DNA of 64,000 bases from Rudanella paleaurantiibacter (lineage in GTDB: Bacteria > Bacteroidota > Bacteroidia > Cytophagales > Spirosomataceae). Below the pieces are notes generated by a model. That model made no database searches and was not told the DNA's origin. It saw only the letters and a list, made by a program, of their open reading frames with translations. Made by a program: the position numbers and the translations under genes. Shown piece by piece: positions 34,900-42,439 of the stretch (the first letter of the stretch is position 1; each line of letters starts with the position of its first letter). The stretch covers positions 558,001 through 622,000 of the forward strand of contig NZ_WELI01000001.1 of the NCBI RefSeq assembly GCF_009184635.1. Direction: 5' to 3'.

Positions 34900-35346
34900 T
34901 TAGCAGCCGTCGTTTTTGGCGAAGGCAAATCCGAAAAAATTAAACGGCTTCAGCGGAATCACCTGCTTACCCGACCTGTTTCGGTCCCCGGCCGTGTGTT
35001 TGGGCTGGGTCGGTTCGAGAATCAGCAAATCGCCGTAGCGGGCCAGAGGCAGTAATTCGTTCAGCGGCAACGCGTATTGCTGCCCCGACTCAGCTCCCGA
35101 CATGGGCAGGATGTCTGTGTCGCCCCGACGAAGATACGCTTTAAACGGAATTGGTTGTCGCTTTTTCGATTCAGAGCCAAGCTCATACAGGGCTAAAACG
35201 CCCCGACTACTGAGTGAGAACAGCCTAAAGTCAATTGGGTGGCCATTGATGTGGACTACCACCGGGGTGCGTTGCGCCTGGCTCAGTGTAGTGAGCAGGC
35301 AAAGGGCGAGCAAAAGGAGGCCGAATCGGGTTAGTTGCTTTGTCAT
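34900..35346 (-). CDS. Small exported protein of unknown function, operon gene 2
   Basis: 148 aa from the ATG at 35346, four bases after the previous stop. The signal peptide (MTKQLTRFGLLLLALCLLTTLSQAQ) leads to a beta-rich body. The segments HPIDFRLFSLSSRGVLALYE and YALPLNELLPLARYGDLLIL loosely echo IDFKVAIRDKATGTLRLF and GDRIVLLTLDARYALP of the upstream gene, so the two may be distant relatives. I do not recognise a family with confidence; a GldM-C-like fold is only a guess. Its place before the membrane regulator suggests an extracytoplasmic partner. Confidence 0.7.
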   Translation of the reverse strand: MTKQLTRFGLLLLALCLLTTLSQAQRTPVVVHINGHPIDFRLFSLSSRGVLALYELGSESKKRQPIPFKAYLRRGDTDILPMSGAESGQQYALPLNELLPLARYGDLLILEPTQPKHTAGDRNRSGKQVIPLKPFNFFGFAFAKNDGC

Positions 35347-35350
35347 GGTT

Positions 35351-35758
35351 TTATCGGATAAAGATTTCATTGTGAGGCAGGGCATAGCGAGCGTCGAGGG
35401 TCAGCAATACAATCCGGTCGCCTTTGGTACATTGTGCCAGCACTTGCTGAACAGGTACCCGCCGAAACGACTTGTCGGCAAATAGGCGCAGGGTGCCCGT
35501 GGCCTTGTCGCGGATGGCTACTTTAAAGTCAATGGGCTCTACGGCTCTTGACGAAGTGGCCGACAGCTCGACAGTCTGCACCGTCAGCTCACCGGTGGCC
35601 GAGGTCGCGAGGGTGCATTTACCCTCAGGGGTGTATTGGTCAACCACCATTTTGTCACCCACAAACGCGGCCGAGCAGGCATGGGGTGTTTGGGCGAGGC
35701 TGATGGTGCCCCAAAGGCTTGCCATCAGGAGGGCGAAAAGGTGTCGTGCGATGGTCAT
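35351..35758 (-). CDS. Small exported protein of unknown function, operon gene 1
   Basis: 135 aa from the ATG at 35758, which opens the signal peptide MTIARHLFALLMASLWGTISLAQ. The mature part has three cysteines (HACSAAF, GKCTLA, AQCTKGD) and a C-terminal stretch IDFKVAIRDKATGTLRLF...GDRIVLLTLDARYALP resembling gene 2. It is the promoter-proximal gene of the operon, with a TAGATTTG box 24 bases upstream. Function unknown. Confidence 0.7.
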   Translation of the reverse strand: MTIARHLFALLMASLWGTISLAQTPHACSAAFVGDKMVVDQYTPEGKCTLATSATGELTVQTVELSATSSRAVEPIDFKVAIRDKATGTLRLFADKSFRRVPVQQVLAQCTKGDRIVLLTLDARYALPHNEIFIR

Positions 35759-35782
35759 TGGATTTGTCTGTTTGGTTCGGAA

Positions 35783-35790
35783 CAAATCTA
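35783..35790 (-). promoter_or_regulatory. Candidate -7 box (TAGATTTG) for the membrane-regulator operon
   Basis: On the minus strand it reads TAGATTTG, matching TAnnTTTG, 24 bases before the first ATG of the operon. A CTTG lies about 21 bases further upstream as a weak -33 candidate. Confidence 0.45.
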
Positions 35791-35874
35791 AATGGCCCGT
35801 CGGCAAGGGGCGTCAAGCGGCTGTAAAACGTTGTTAACGAAATGTAAAAAGTGGTTTTGGTGCCTTGTAAGGTA

Positions 35875-35962
35875 TGTTATCTCGTTTCGAAGCGATGAAC
35901 GGTTGCAGGTTGGAACTCGCTTTTCTCGAAAAGAGATGTCATCTCTCTGAAACGAGATAACA
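35875..35962. promoter_or_regulatory. Nested inverted repeats upstream of the M14 carboxypeptidase
   Basis: Outer arms TGTTATCTCGTTTC (35875-35888) and GAAACGAGATAACA (35949-35962) are perfect over 14 bp. Inside are CTTTTC/GAAAAG (35920-35933) and AGAGATG/CATCTCT (35932-35946). The block ends 22 bases before the ATG of the plus-strand peptidase and 116 bases from the divergent operon, so it could be an operator, an mRNA structure or a small repeat. Confidence 0.55.
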
Positions 35963-35984
35963 TCTCCGGGGCTAACTTCGGGGC

Positions 35985-37727
35985 GTGAAATATGCTACCC
36001 TGAATATCCTTATTTTTCTGTTGCCTGTGCTGTTGGCAACAACCGGTTGGGCGCAGCAAAAGCCCCAACTCGTAACCCCCTACGAACGGAGTGGCGGCCG
36101 CCAAACGGCTACCTACGCCGAAATCATCGATTATTACGGGCGGCTCGACCGGCAGTTTGAACAGGCTAAACTGGTCGAAATTGGTAAAACTGATGTAGGC
36201 AAACCCCTGCACCTGTTTCTGCTGGCGGCCGATAAGGTATTTACGGCCCGCCCCGACCGGGTGACGCTACTCATCAACAACGGCATTCACCCCGGCGAAC
36301 CGGAGGGAATTGATGCCTGCATGATGCTGGCCCGCGACCTGCTGGTGGCTAATAAGCTGCCCAAAAATGTGCTGCTGGCCATTGTGCCGGTGCTCAACGT
36401 CGATGGGGCGCTCAACCGGGGGCTGTCGCGGGTGAATCAGAATGGCCCTGAACTGTACGGTTTTCGGGGAAACGCCCGCAACCTGAACCTGAACCGCGAT
36501 TTTATCAAGGCCGATGCCGAAAATACACGGGCGTTTCAGGCTATGTTCCAACGGCTCAAACCGCAGGTGTTTGTGGATAATCACACCAGCAACGGGGCCG
36601 ATTATCAGTACGTTGTCACGTATTTCGCTACGCAGAAAGACAAGCTCCACCCCGACGTGTCGGGGTACATGACCCGGACCTTTCAGCCCGACCTCGACCG
36701 GATGCTGGCCAGTGCCGGTTTCCCGACGGCCCCCTACGTGAATCACCCCAAAGACACGCCCGAAAGTGGTTTGCTTGGCTTCAATGATTCGCCCCGGTAC
36801 TCCACGGGCTACGCGGCTTTGTTCAACTGTTTCGGGTTTACGCTCGAAACCCACATGTGGAAAGACTACCCGGCGCGGGTTAAGGGAAGTTATGCCTTCG
36901 ACGAGGCTGTTTTGCGCCTGTGCGAGCGCGACGCCCGTACCATTCTGGCCAATAAACAACGGGCCGATGCCGCCGTGAGCCGCCAGACAACCTTTGATTT
37001 GAATTATAAACTCGATCGGAATCGGGTCGATTCGGTGACGTTTCTGGGTTACGAAGCTGGCTACAAACCGAGCGAGGTGTCGGGTCTGCAACGGCTTTAT
37101 TACGACCGTACCAGGCCGTTTACCAAACGGATTCCATACCTGAACACCTTTGTGCCCGACCTTCGGTTGACCCGCCCGCAGGCTTACCTCATTCCGCAGG
37201 GCTGGCAGGAAGTGATTGCTCTGCTCCGGCGCAATGGCGTGCCAATGCAGACACTCACGCGCGATACGCTCATGCAGGTGTCGGCCTATTATCTGGACGA
37301 TTACAAGACCAGCCCCCGGCCCTACGAGGGGCATTATCTGCACACAGGGGTGAAGGTTCGGACCGAAACCGTTACGCTGCCGTTTTACAAAGGCGATTAC
37401 CTGATTCCGGTCAATGGCCCCACCAACCGCTATCTCATTGAAACGCTGGAGCCACAGGCCGCCGATTCGTTTTTTGCCTGGAATTTCTTCGATAGCATCC
37501 TCGACCAGAAGGAATATTTCTCCGACTATATTTTTGAGGACACGGCTGCCGAGTTGCTCCGTACTGACCCGGCCCTGCGGCAAAAACTGGCCGAAAAACG
37601 GGCGGCCGACAAAGCCTTTGCCGAAAACGCCAACGCCCAGCTCGACTTCATTTACCGACAGACGCCCTATTTCGAAAAGACCTTCAACCGCTACCCGGTG
37701 TACCGGCTCGAAGCGGCTCGGCCATAA
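35985..37727 (+). CDS. Exported M14-family zinc carboxypeptidase
   Basis: 580 aa. A signal peptide (ending TTGWAQ) is followed by an M14 fold. The zinc ligands are His102 and Glu105 in HPGEPEG and His200 in DNHTSNG; the general base is Glu288 in LETHMWKDY. All four are present, so it should be an active metallo-exopeptidase in the periplasm or outside. The C-terminal part (about 330-570) is a beta-rich extension seen in Bacteroidota members. Substrate specificity (peptide versus cell-wall peptide) cannot be read. It is convergent with the next gene, 18 bases apart. Confidence 0.88.
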   Translation: MKYATLNILIFLLPVLLATTGWAQQKPQLVTPYERSGGRQTATYAEIIDYYGRLDRQFEQAKLVEIGKTDVGKPLHLFLLAADKVFTARPDRVTLLINNGIHPGEPEGIDACMMLARDLLVANKLPKNVLLAIVPVLNVDGALNRGLSRVNQNGPELYGFRGNARNLNLNRDFIKADAENTRAFQAMFQRLKPQVFVDNHTSNGADYQYVVTYFATQKDKLHPDVSGYMTRTFQPDLDRMLASAGFPTAPYVNHPKDTPESGLLGFNDSPRYSTGYAALFNCFGFTLETHMWKDYPARVKGSYAFDEAVLRLCERDARTILANKQRADAAVSRQTTFDLNYKLDRNRVDSVTFLGYEAGYKPSEVSGLQRLYYDRTRPFTKRIPYLNTFVPDLRLTRPQAYLIPQGWQEVIALLRRNGVPMQTLTRDTLMQVSAYYLDDYKTSPRPYEGHYLHTGVKVRTETVTLPFYKGDYLIPVNGPTNRYLIETLEPQAADSFFAWNFFDSILDQKEYFSDYIFEDTAAELLRTDPALRQKLAEKRAADKAFAENANAQLDFIYRQTPYFEKTFNRYPVYRLEAARP

Positions 37728-37745
37728 TCGTGGCCCGGCTGTAAG

Positions 37746-38270
37746 TCAAGGCACCGAAACGGTTCCTTGGTACTGTTTTGGCTCGGTGTAGAGCGTGGTG
37801 CCCAGCAATTGCCACTCGACGGTGCCCATAACCGTGTACCTAAACTGCCCTTTGCGGGTCTCCACGACCGACACATCCGACGGTTTCCACTTGATGCCGC
37901 CAACCAGCCCGGTCAGCACCGAGTAGGCATCTATCGGGTGGTTGGTTTGGGGGCCTTGCTGGTATCGGATAGTGAGCCCATAGGTGGATAAAAGGGTTTT
38001 TTCCAGCTCAACGTTTACCATCTGCATTGTACCCTGTTGCAGGCTGTCGACGGGGTTGAGCGTCCACGTTTGAGCGTTGGTATTGGGCGCACCCCGACCG
38101 GCCGTCGGGCTATCGGTTGACCGCGAAACGAACGAGAGAATCCCAAAAACCAGAAACAGTGTTGTGGACAGCCCCAGCTCCTGTCGCAACAGTTTGGTAG
38201 CCCGAAAGCAAGTAATCAGGAAAACGACAAACACCGCCGTGTTTAGCAGTGTCCAGAGCAGGTGTAGCAT
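37746..38270 (-). CDS. Small membrane protein of unknown function
   Basis: 174 aa from the ATG at 38270. Two hydrophobic stretches near the N-terminus (about 3-23 and 35-50) are separated by a short basic loop (RATKLLRQEL). A soluble domain of about 115 residues with beta-rich ends follows (YQQGPQTNHPIDAY, FRYTVMGTVEWQLLG). I do not recognise a family. The earlier in-frame ATG at 38315 adds polar residues and looks less likely. Confidence 0.65.
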   Translation of the reverse strand: MLHLLWTLLNTAVFVVFLITCFRATKLLRQELGLSTTLFLVFGILSFVSRSTDSPTAGRGAPNTNAQTWTLNPVDSLQQGTMQMVNVELEKTLLSTYGLTIRYQQGPQTNHPIDAYSVLTGLVGGIKWKPSDVSVVETRKGQFRYTVMGTVEWQLLGTTLYTEPKQYQGTVSVP

Positions 38271-38323
38271 GAGGCTGGGGTTTTGTAGGTTGCAGATAGT
38301 CTGACACTGGTTCAATATAAATA

Positions 38324-38500
38324 AAAAACCTGCAAGCCGCTGGGTTTACAGGTTTAGGTTTTTGGGGGCGTTAAGTTTTTTTATTACGGTAGGTTTGCCC
38401 AAAAAGCTTTCTGACCGCCCGTCGGCCCGGAGGATTTACAGCCGGGCCGACGTATCGGATAAACAGAATTTCTTTGGGACTGACAAATCCTGTTTATCCT
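38324..38500. repeat. Three successive hairpins upstream of the small membrane protein
   Basis: AAACCTG/CAGGTTT (38326-38332 with 38349-38355), CGTCGGCCCGG/CCGGGCCGACG (38420-38430 with 38442-38452) and GGATAAACAG/CTGTTTATCC (38457-38466 with 38490-38499). The last, with the adjoining ATCCTGTTTATCCTGTAATC, looks like a dispersed Bacteroidota intergenic repeat. The GC-rich middle hairpin could terminate the minus-strand Dcp gene, which ends at 38545. Confidence 0.6.
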
Positions 38501-38544
38501 GTAATCTTGTCAGAAAAAGAAACGTGTCTTACATCCGGTATCGG

Positions 38545-40671
38545 TTATATCTCCTTCAGCAACCCGCGCCGACGCAGTAAAGGCTTAATGTCAGGCTCGG
38601 CACCCCGGAACTTACGGTACAAGGCCATGGGGTCTTCGGTACCGCCCCGTTCGAGTACGTTTTTCCGAAACGATTGTGCCGATTTCTGGTCGAATAAACC
38701 CTTTTGCTTGAATACCTCGAAGGCATCGGCATCGAGCACCGCCGACCAGATGTAGCTGTAGTAACCGGCCGAATAGCCACCCGCAAAAATGTGCTGGAAG
38801 TACGTGCTCCGGTAGCGGGGCGGAATCTGGTCGATCAGCCCGATTTTATCCATCGCCTGTTTCTCAAACGCCAGCACATCGGTTGGGGTCTGACCCGGCT
38901 TCAGGGTATGGTACGCCATATCGAGTAGCGAGGCCGCCAGGTATTCGCTCGTGGCAAACCCCTGATTGAACAGGCTGCTCCGCTTGATTTTCTCTACCAG
39001 GGCGTCGGGAATCACCTCGCCGGTTTTGTAGTGCTTCGCGAAGAGTTTGAGCATTTCGGGTTCTACGGCCCAGTTCTCCATGATCTGCGAAGGTAGCTCC
39101 ACAAAGTCGCGCGGTACCGACGTTCCCGACTGACTCCCGTACCGAACATTGGACAGTAAACCGTGCAGGGCGTGGCCAAACTCGTGGAAGAATGTGCTCA
39201 CCTCGTCGAGGGTAAGCAGGGCGGGGGCGTTTCCGGTTGGCTTAGAGAAGTTGCAGACAATGGAAACCACGGGGGTGATTTTCTTGCCATTGTCGATCTC
39301 CTGGCGCCGGTAGCTGGTCATCCAGGCTCCACCGCGCTTGCTCGCCCGTGGGTGAAAATCCATGTAAATAAGGCCAACGTGTTTGCCGTCGGCTTCTTTC
39401 ACCTCGTACACCGTGGCCTCTTCGTGGTAGAGGGGTACGTTGGTAAGGCGCTCAAACCGCAGGCCGTAGAGCCGGTTGGTGAGGGTAAAGATACCCTCGC
39501 GCACGCCTTCGAGCGAGAAGTAGGGGCGGAGTTCTTCTTCGTCGAGGGCGTACTTCTCTTTCCGTAGCTTCTCGGCATAGTAGCGCCAGTCCCAACCCGC
39601 CAGTTTCTGGCCTTTCCCGACGGATGGGTCTTTGTCCATCATAGCCTGAAGGTCGGCGGCCTCCTGCTTAGTCACGGGTACGGTGGCTGTCCAGAGCTGG
39701 TTGAGGAGTTCGGCTACTTTGGCGGGTGTTTGGGCCATGCTCTCTTCTAGCACGTAGGCCGCGTGGTTTTCGTAGCCGAGTAACTGCGCTTTTTCGGCCC
39801 GCAGAGCTACCATATTAGCCATGATGGCTTTGTTGTCGCGGGCGTCGTTATGGTTGCCACGCTCCAGATACGCCCGGAAGATTTTCTCGCGCAGCGCCCG
39901 GTTGTCGGCATACTGTAAAAACGGCATGATGCTTGGGTTCTGCAACGTAAACACCCATTTGCCGTCCAGCTTGCGCTTTTTGGCATCGTCGGCGGCAGTT
40001 GCAACGACCGATTCGGGCAAGCCCTTGAGGTCGTCGGCTTTGTCGATGACGAGGGTGTACGAGTTGTTTTCGCCCAGCAGGTTCTGGCCAAACTTGAGCG
40101 TGAGCACCGACAATTCACCGTTGATCTGACGCAGACGCTCCTGCTTCTCGGCGGGCAGGGCCGCCCCGCTCCGCACAAAGTTTTTGTACATTTTTTCGAG
40201 CAGTCGCCCGGCATCGCCCGACAGTTTGAGCTTGCTGCGGTTCTCGTACACGGCTTTCACCCGGCCAAACAGCACGGGGTTGAGCATAATGTCGTCGGAA
40301 TGCTTGGCCAGTTTGGGGGCTACAGTCTGGGCAATTTTCTGGAGTTGATCGTTGGTGTTGGCCCCGTTGAGGTTACCCAAAACCGTGTTGACCCGCCGGA
40401 GCAACTCTCCGCTGGCTTCCAGAGCCTCTACAGTGTTGGCAAATGTAGGGGCGGCTTTCTGGCTCGTGATGGCCGTAATTTCGGTGGTTTGCTGCCGGAT
40501 ACCCTCGTCGATGGCCGGTTCAAAATGCTCAGGCTTGATCTGATCGAACGGAGGAACGCCAAAGGGCGTGTTGTAGGCGCTAAAAAACGGGTTGGTAGTC
40601 GGCGGATCGGCCGGGAGGGTGAAGCCCGTCATGGCAATAGTCAGTGCTAATAGGGTTGATGCGAGTTTCAT
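38545..40671 (-). CDS. dcp: M3-family peptidyl-dipeptidase (Dcp-like)
   Basis: 708 aa. A probable signal peptide (MKLASTLLALTIAMTGFTLPA) is followed by the all-helical M3 metallopeptidase. The zinc site is HEFGH with His496, Glu497 and His500 in FFHEFGHALHG, and the third ligand lies in the downstream helix. Other family motifs include NPFFSAYNTPFGVPPF at the N-terminus, GLIYMDFHPRASKRGGAW and GGYSAGYYSYIWSAVLDADAF near the C-terminus. Such enzymes remove C-terminal dipeptides from short peptides; the leader suggests periplasmic action. It lies near the M14 peptidase, giving two peptide-degrading enzymes in this stretch. A TAAATTTG box is 42 bases upstream. Confidence 0.92.
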   Translation of the reverse strand: MKLASTLLALTIAMTGFTLPADPPTTNPFFSAYNTPFGVPPFDQIKPEHFEPAIDEGIRQQTTEITAITSQKAAPTFANTVEALEASGELLRRVNTVLGNLNGANTNDQLQKIAQTVAPKLAKHSDDIMLNPVLFGRVKAVYENRSKLKLSGDAGRLLEKMYKNFVRSGAALPAEKQERLRQINGELSVLTLKFGQNLLGENNSYTLVIDKADDLKGLPESVVATAADDAKKRKLDGKWVFTLQNPSIMPFLQYADNRALREKIFRAYLERGNHNDARDNKAIMANMVALRAEKAQLLGYENHAAYVLEESMAQTPAKVAELLNQLWTATVPVTKQEAADLQAMMDKDPSVGKGQKLAGWDWRYYAEKLRKEKYALDEEELRPYFSLEGVREGIFTLTNRLYGLRFERLTNVPLYHEEATVYEVKEADGKHVGLIYMDFHPRASKRGGAWMTSYRRQEIDNGKKITPVVSIVCNFSKPTGNAPALLTLDEVSTFFHEFGHALHGLLSNVRYGSQSGTSVPRDFVELPSQIMENWAVEPEMLKLFAKHYKTGEVIPDALVEKIKRSSLFNQGFATSEYLAASLLDMAYHTLKPGQTPTDVLAFEKQAMDKIGLIDQIPPRYRSTYFQHIFAGGYSAGYYSYIWSAVLDADAFEVFKQKGLFDQKSAQSFRKNVLERGGTEDPMALYRKFRGAEPDIKPLLRRRGLLKEI

Positions 40672-40713
40672 TCGATGAAGTTAACTGGTCAGTTTTCGTA
40701 GACTTGCAAAGGC

Positions 40714-40721
40714 CAAATTTA
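40714..40721 (-). promoter_or_regulatory. Candidate -7 box (TAAATTTG) for dcp
   Basis: Matches TAnnTTTG on the minus strand, 42 bases before the dcp ATG. It lies just beyond the terminator of the preceding lipoprotein gene. No clear -33 box. Confidence 0.35.
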
Positions 40722-40725
40722 CGAA

Positions 40726-40760
40726 ACAACGGGGTCAGTTGATAGCACTAACCCCGTTGT
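40726..40760. terminator. Terminator of the ZU5 lipoprotein gene
   Basis: ACAACGGGGT (40726-40735) pairs with ACCCCGTTGT (40751-40760), and the stem can be extended inward with one mismatch. It begins 25 bases past the lipoprotein stop codon. Confidence 0.75.
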
Positions 40761-40784
40761 GGGTATCCTGCCAGTGCGGCTGCT

Positions 40785-42008
40785 CTACTTCATGGCGCGT
40801 ACAAAAAACTCGGCACTGATGGGCCGGCCACTTACGCTGCAATTGGGCAGATACTCGATCAGGTTGCCCGAGAGTTTTCCTTTTACGTACTGGCCCGGTT
40901 TGTAGGTTTCAAACACGACCTGCCCCACGGCATACACGTCCTGTCCGTTGCAGTTATGGTGGCCTGAGTCGTACTGGGCACCGTCGTTGAACGCAAATAC
41001 AACCCGGCACTTGCCCGCTTCGCTTACATTGTTGAATGGGAGCACGTTGCCTTCGGTGCCGTTGGCGAAATTGATGCTCAACATCTCGGTAGCGTTGCCG
41101 CCCACAATGGCTGCGTATTCAGGTTCGTCGTCGTTGAGGTACACACCCAGGTTGTATACGCGCTCTTTGCCCAAAAACTTGACCTTCACGTACCCCCGCC
41201 CGATGTGCACCTGCCGCAATAAAATCACTTTGGCGGGGCTGTTGCCAAACGTCAGTTCAACCGATAGCGTCACGGGGTTTTGTTTGGGTTCGGTGCGCGG
41301 GGCGGTGTAAGTGGCAGTGTAGCCGCCCGGTCGCAGTGTCCCCTCGCCAATAAGCGACCATTTGGGGCCCGATCCCCCGGTTTTAATCGCGAGTGGTTCT
41401 TCGGTGTGGCCTGTCAGCGGGGCTATCTCAACTACTTCCAGCGTCATCGACTCGCCGAAGTCCAGGAACATCCCTTCACCGCCCGATACGCTTACGAGAT
41501 GAAAACTCTCAAACAGACTCCAGTCGCTGAAGTGGGGCATGGGCACCGAAATTTCCCGTTTTTGCGGGTTCATCTGTTTGCCGGGTACGGCATACCACAC
41601 CCGGTTGGCGCGCTGGTAGGCAATACCGAGGGCTTCGGGGTCGCTGTCGGCCACGTCCGATTCGGTGTAGGCGAGGGTGAGCGTCGCCGGCTTCTTGAAC
41701 TGAAGCCCGTCGGGTAAAAACCGGTAGGCTTGCCCTACGCCGTTGGGGGTATTGTTGGTGATGGGCTGAATCGAAATAGCGGTTGGTTTATCGAGAGCCC
41801 CGGCCGGAATCGAGAGCCGTACACGTCCATCGGGAGTAGTGAGGGTACCGCCTTGGGTGCTAATCGTCTGAGTGAGGGCCACTCCATCGGGTTCGCCCAT
41901 GTCAGTGACTTCGCCCGTTGGGTCAGGCTCTGCAATGGGGTTGGGTTCGGTGCGGCAGGCGCTCAGGCACAGCCAAACCGACAGGAGAAGGTAAAGTAGA
42001 GTTTTCAT
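40785..42008 (-). CDS. ZU5-domain lipoprotein
   Basis: 407 aa from the ATG at 42008. The leader MKTLLYLLLSVWLCLSAC carries a lipobox (LSAC), so it is probably lipid-anchored. Residues about 45-140 form a ZU5 domain: GGTLTTPDGRVRLSIPAGAL, then AISIQPITN and YRFLPDGLQFKKPATLTLAY. The following region (about 160-400) is beta-rich and unassigned, with several cysteines near the C-terminus (GKCRV, HNCNG, NCSVSG). ZU5 domains usually mediate protein contacts; the role here is unknown. Confidence 0.8.
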   Translation of the reverse strand: MKTLLYLLLSVWLCLSACRTEPNPIAEPDPTGEVTDMGEPDGVALTQTISTQGGTLTTPDGRVRLSIPAGALDKPTAISIQPITNNTPNGVGQAYRFLPDGLQFKKPATLTLAYTESDVADSDPEALGIAYQRANRVWYAVPGKQMNPQKREISVPMPHFSDWSLFESFHLVSVSGGEGMFLDFGESMTLEVVEIAPLTGHTEEPLAIKTGGSGPKWSLIGEGTLRPGGYTATYTAPRTEPKQNPVTLSVELTFGNSPAKVILLRQVHIGRGYVKVKFLGKERVYNLGVYLNDDEPEYAAIVGGNATEMLSINFANGTEGNVLPFNNVSEAGKCRVVFAFNDGAQYDSGHHNCNGQDVYAVGQVVFETYKPGQYVKGKLSGNLIEYLPNCSVSGRPISAEFFVRAMK

Positions 42009-42189
42009 GGGCAGAGACATGTATTTGTTGCATCAGCGTTGGTCGCTGTTGCTCAAAATTGTCTTGCCCGCTGCGCAGGGCCATTTCAAACCCGCCTGAG
42101 TTGTCAGAACGACTTCCAGAAATGCCGTTTTATTCTGATGAGTTGGGAGGGGTGGGTTTTAGCGGCCGGGGGGCGTTCTGGTTTATTGT

Positions 42190-42256
42190 TTATCGTTTTT
42201 GGTTGGGTAGCCACTCAGGGGGATCAGGCCCACACCACCTCGACCAAAAACGATAA
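42190..42256. repeat. Inverted repeat TTATCGTTTTTGGT / ACCAAAAACGATAA
   Basis: Perfect 14-bp arms at 42190-42203 and 42243-42256, 39 bases apart. It is the intact version of the element seen at 2661-2707. Confidence 0.65.
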
Positions 42257-42259
42257 GCT

Positions 42260-42420
42260 AACGTAAATTATGGATAATTTGTATTGTACTTAGTTGTTTA
42301 ACAAATGTTTGCTGACGCCAGGGCCTTCGACAGGCTCAGGCTGACTGGGGACTCTCAAGCCGAATGTCAGCCTGAGCCTGTCGAAGGCCCTGGCGTCAGC
42401 AATTATGCATAATTCACGTT
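42260..42420. repeat. Nested inverted repeat with a perfect 37-bp core
   Basis: The core arms 42309-42345 and 42366-42402 are perfect over 37 bp with a 20-base loop; they contain CTTCGACAGGCTCAGGCTGA. Outer arms AACGTAAATTATG (42260-42272) and CATAATTCACGTT (42408-42420) match at 12 of 13 positions. The whole fills the gap between the ZU5 and PhoD genes. It has no coding potential and looks like a mobile REP-like or miniature element. Confidence 0.8.
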
Positions 42421-42439
42421 AAACTAAAAACCATAAACC

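Noticed and set aside
36267-37583. A 438-codon open frame opposite the M14 carboxypeptidase
   Set aside because: The plus strand encodes an intact signal peptide and zinc site; the antisense frame is low in hydrophobic or motif structure and arises from codon bias.
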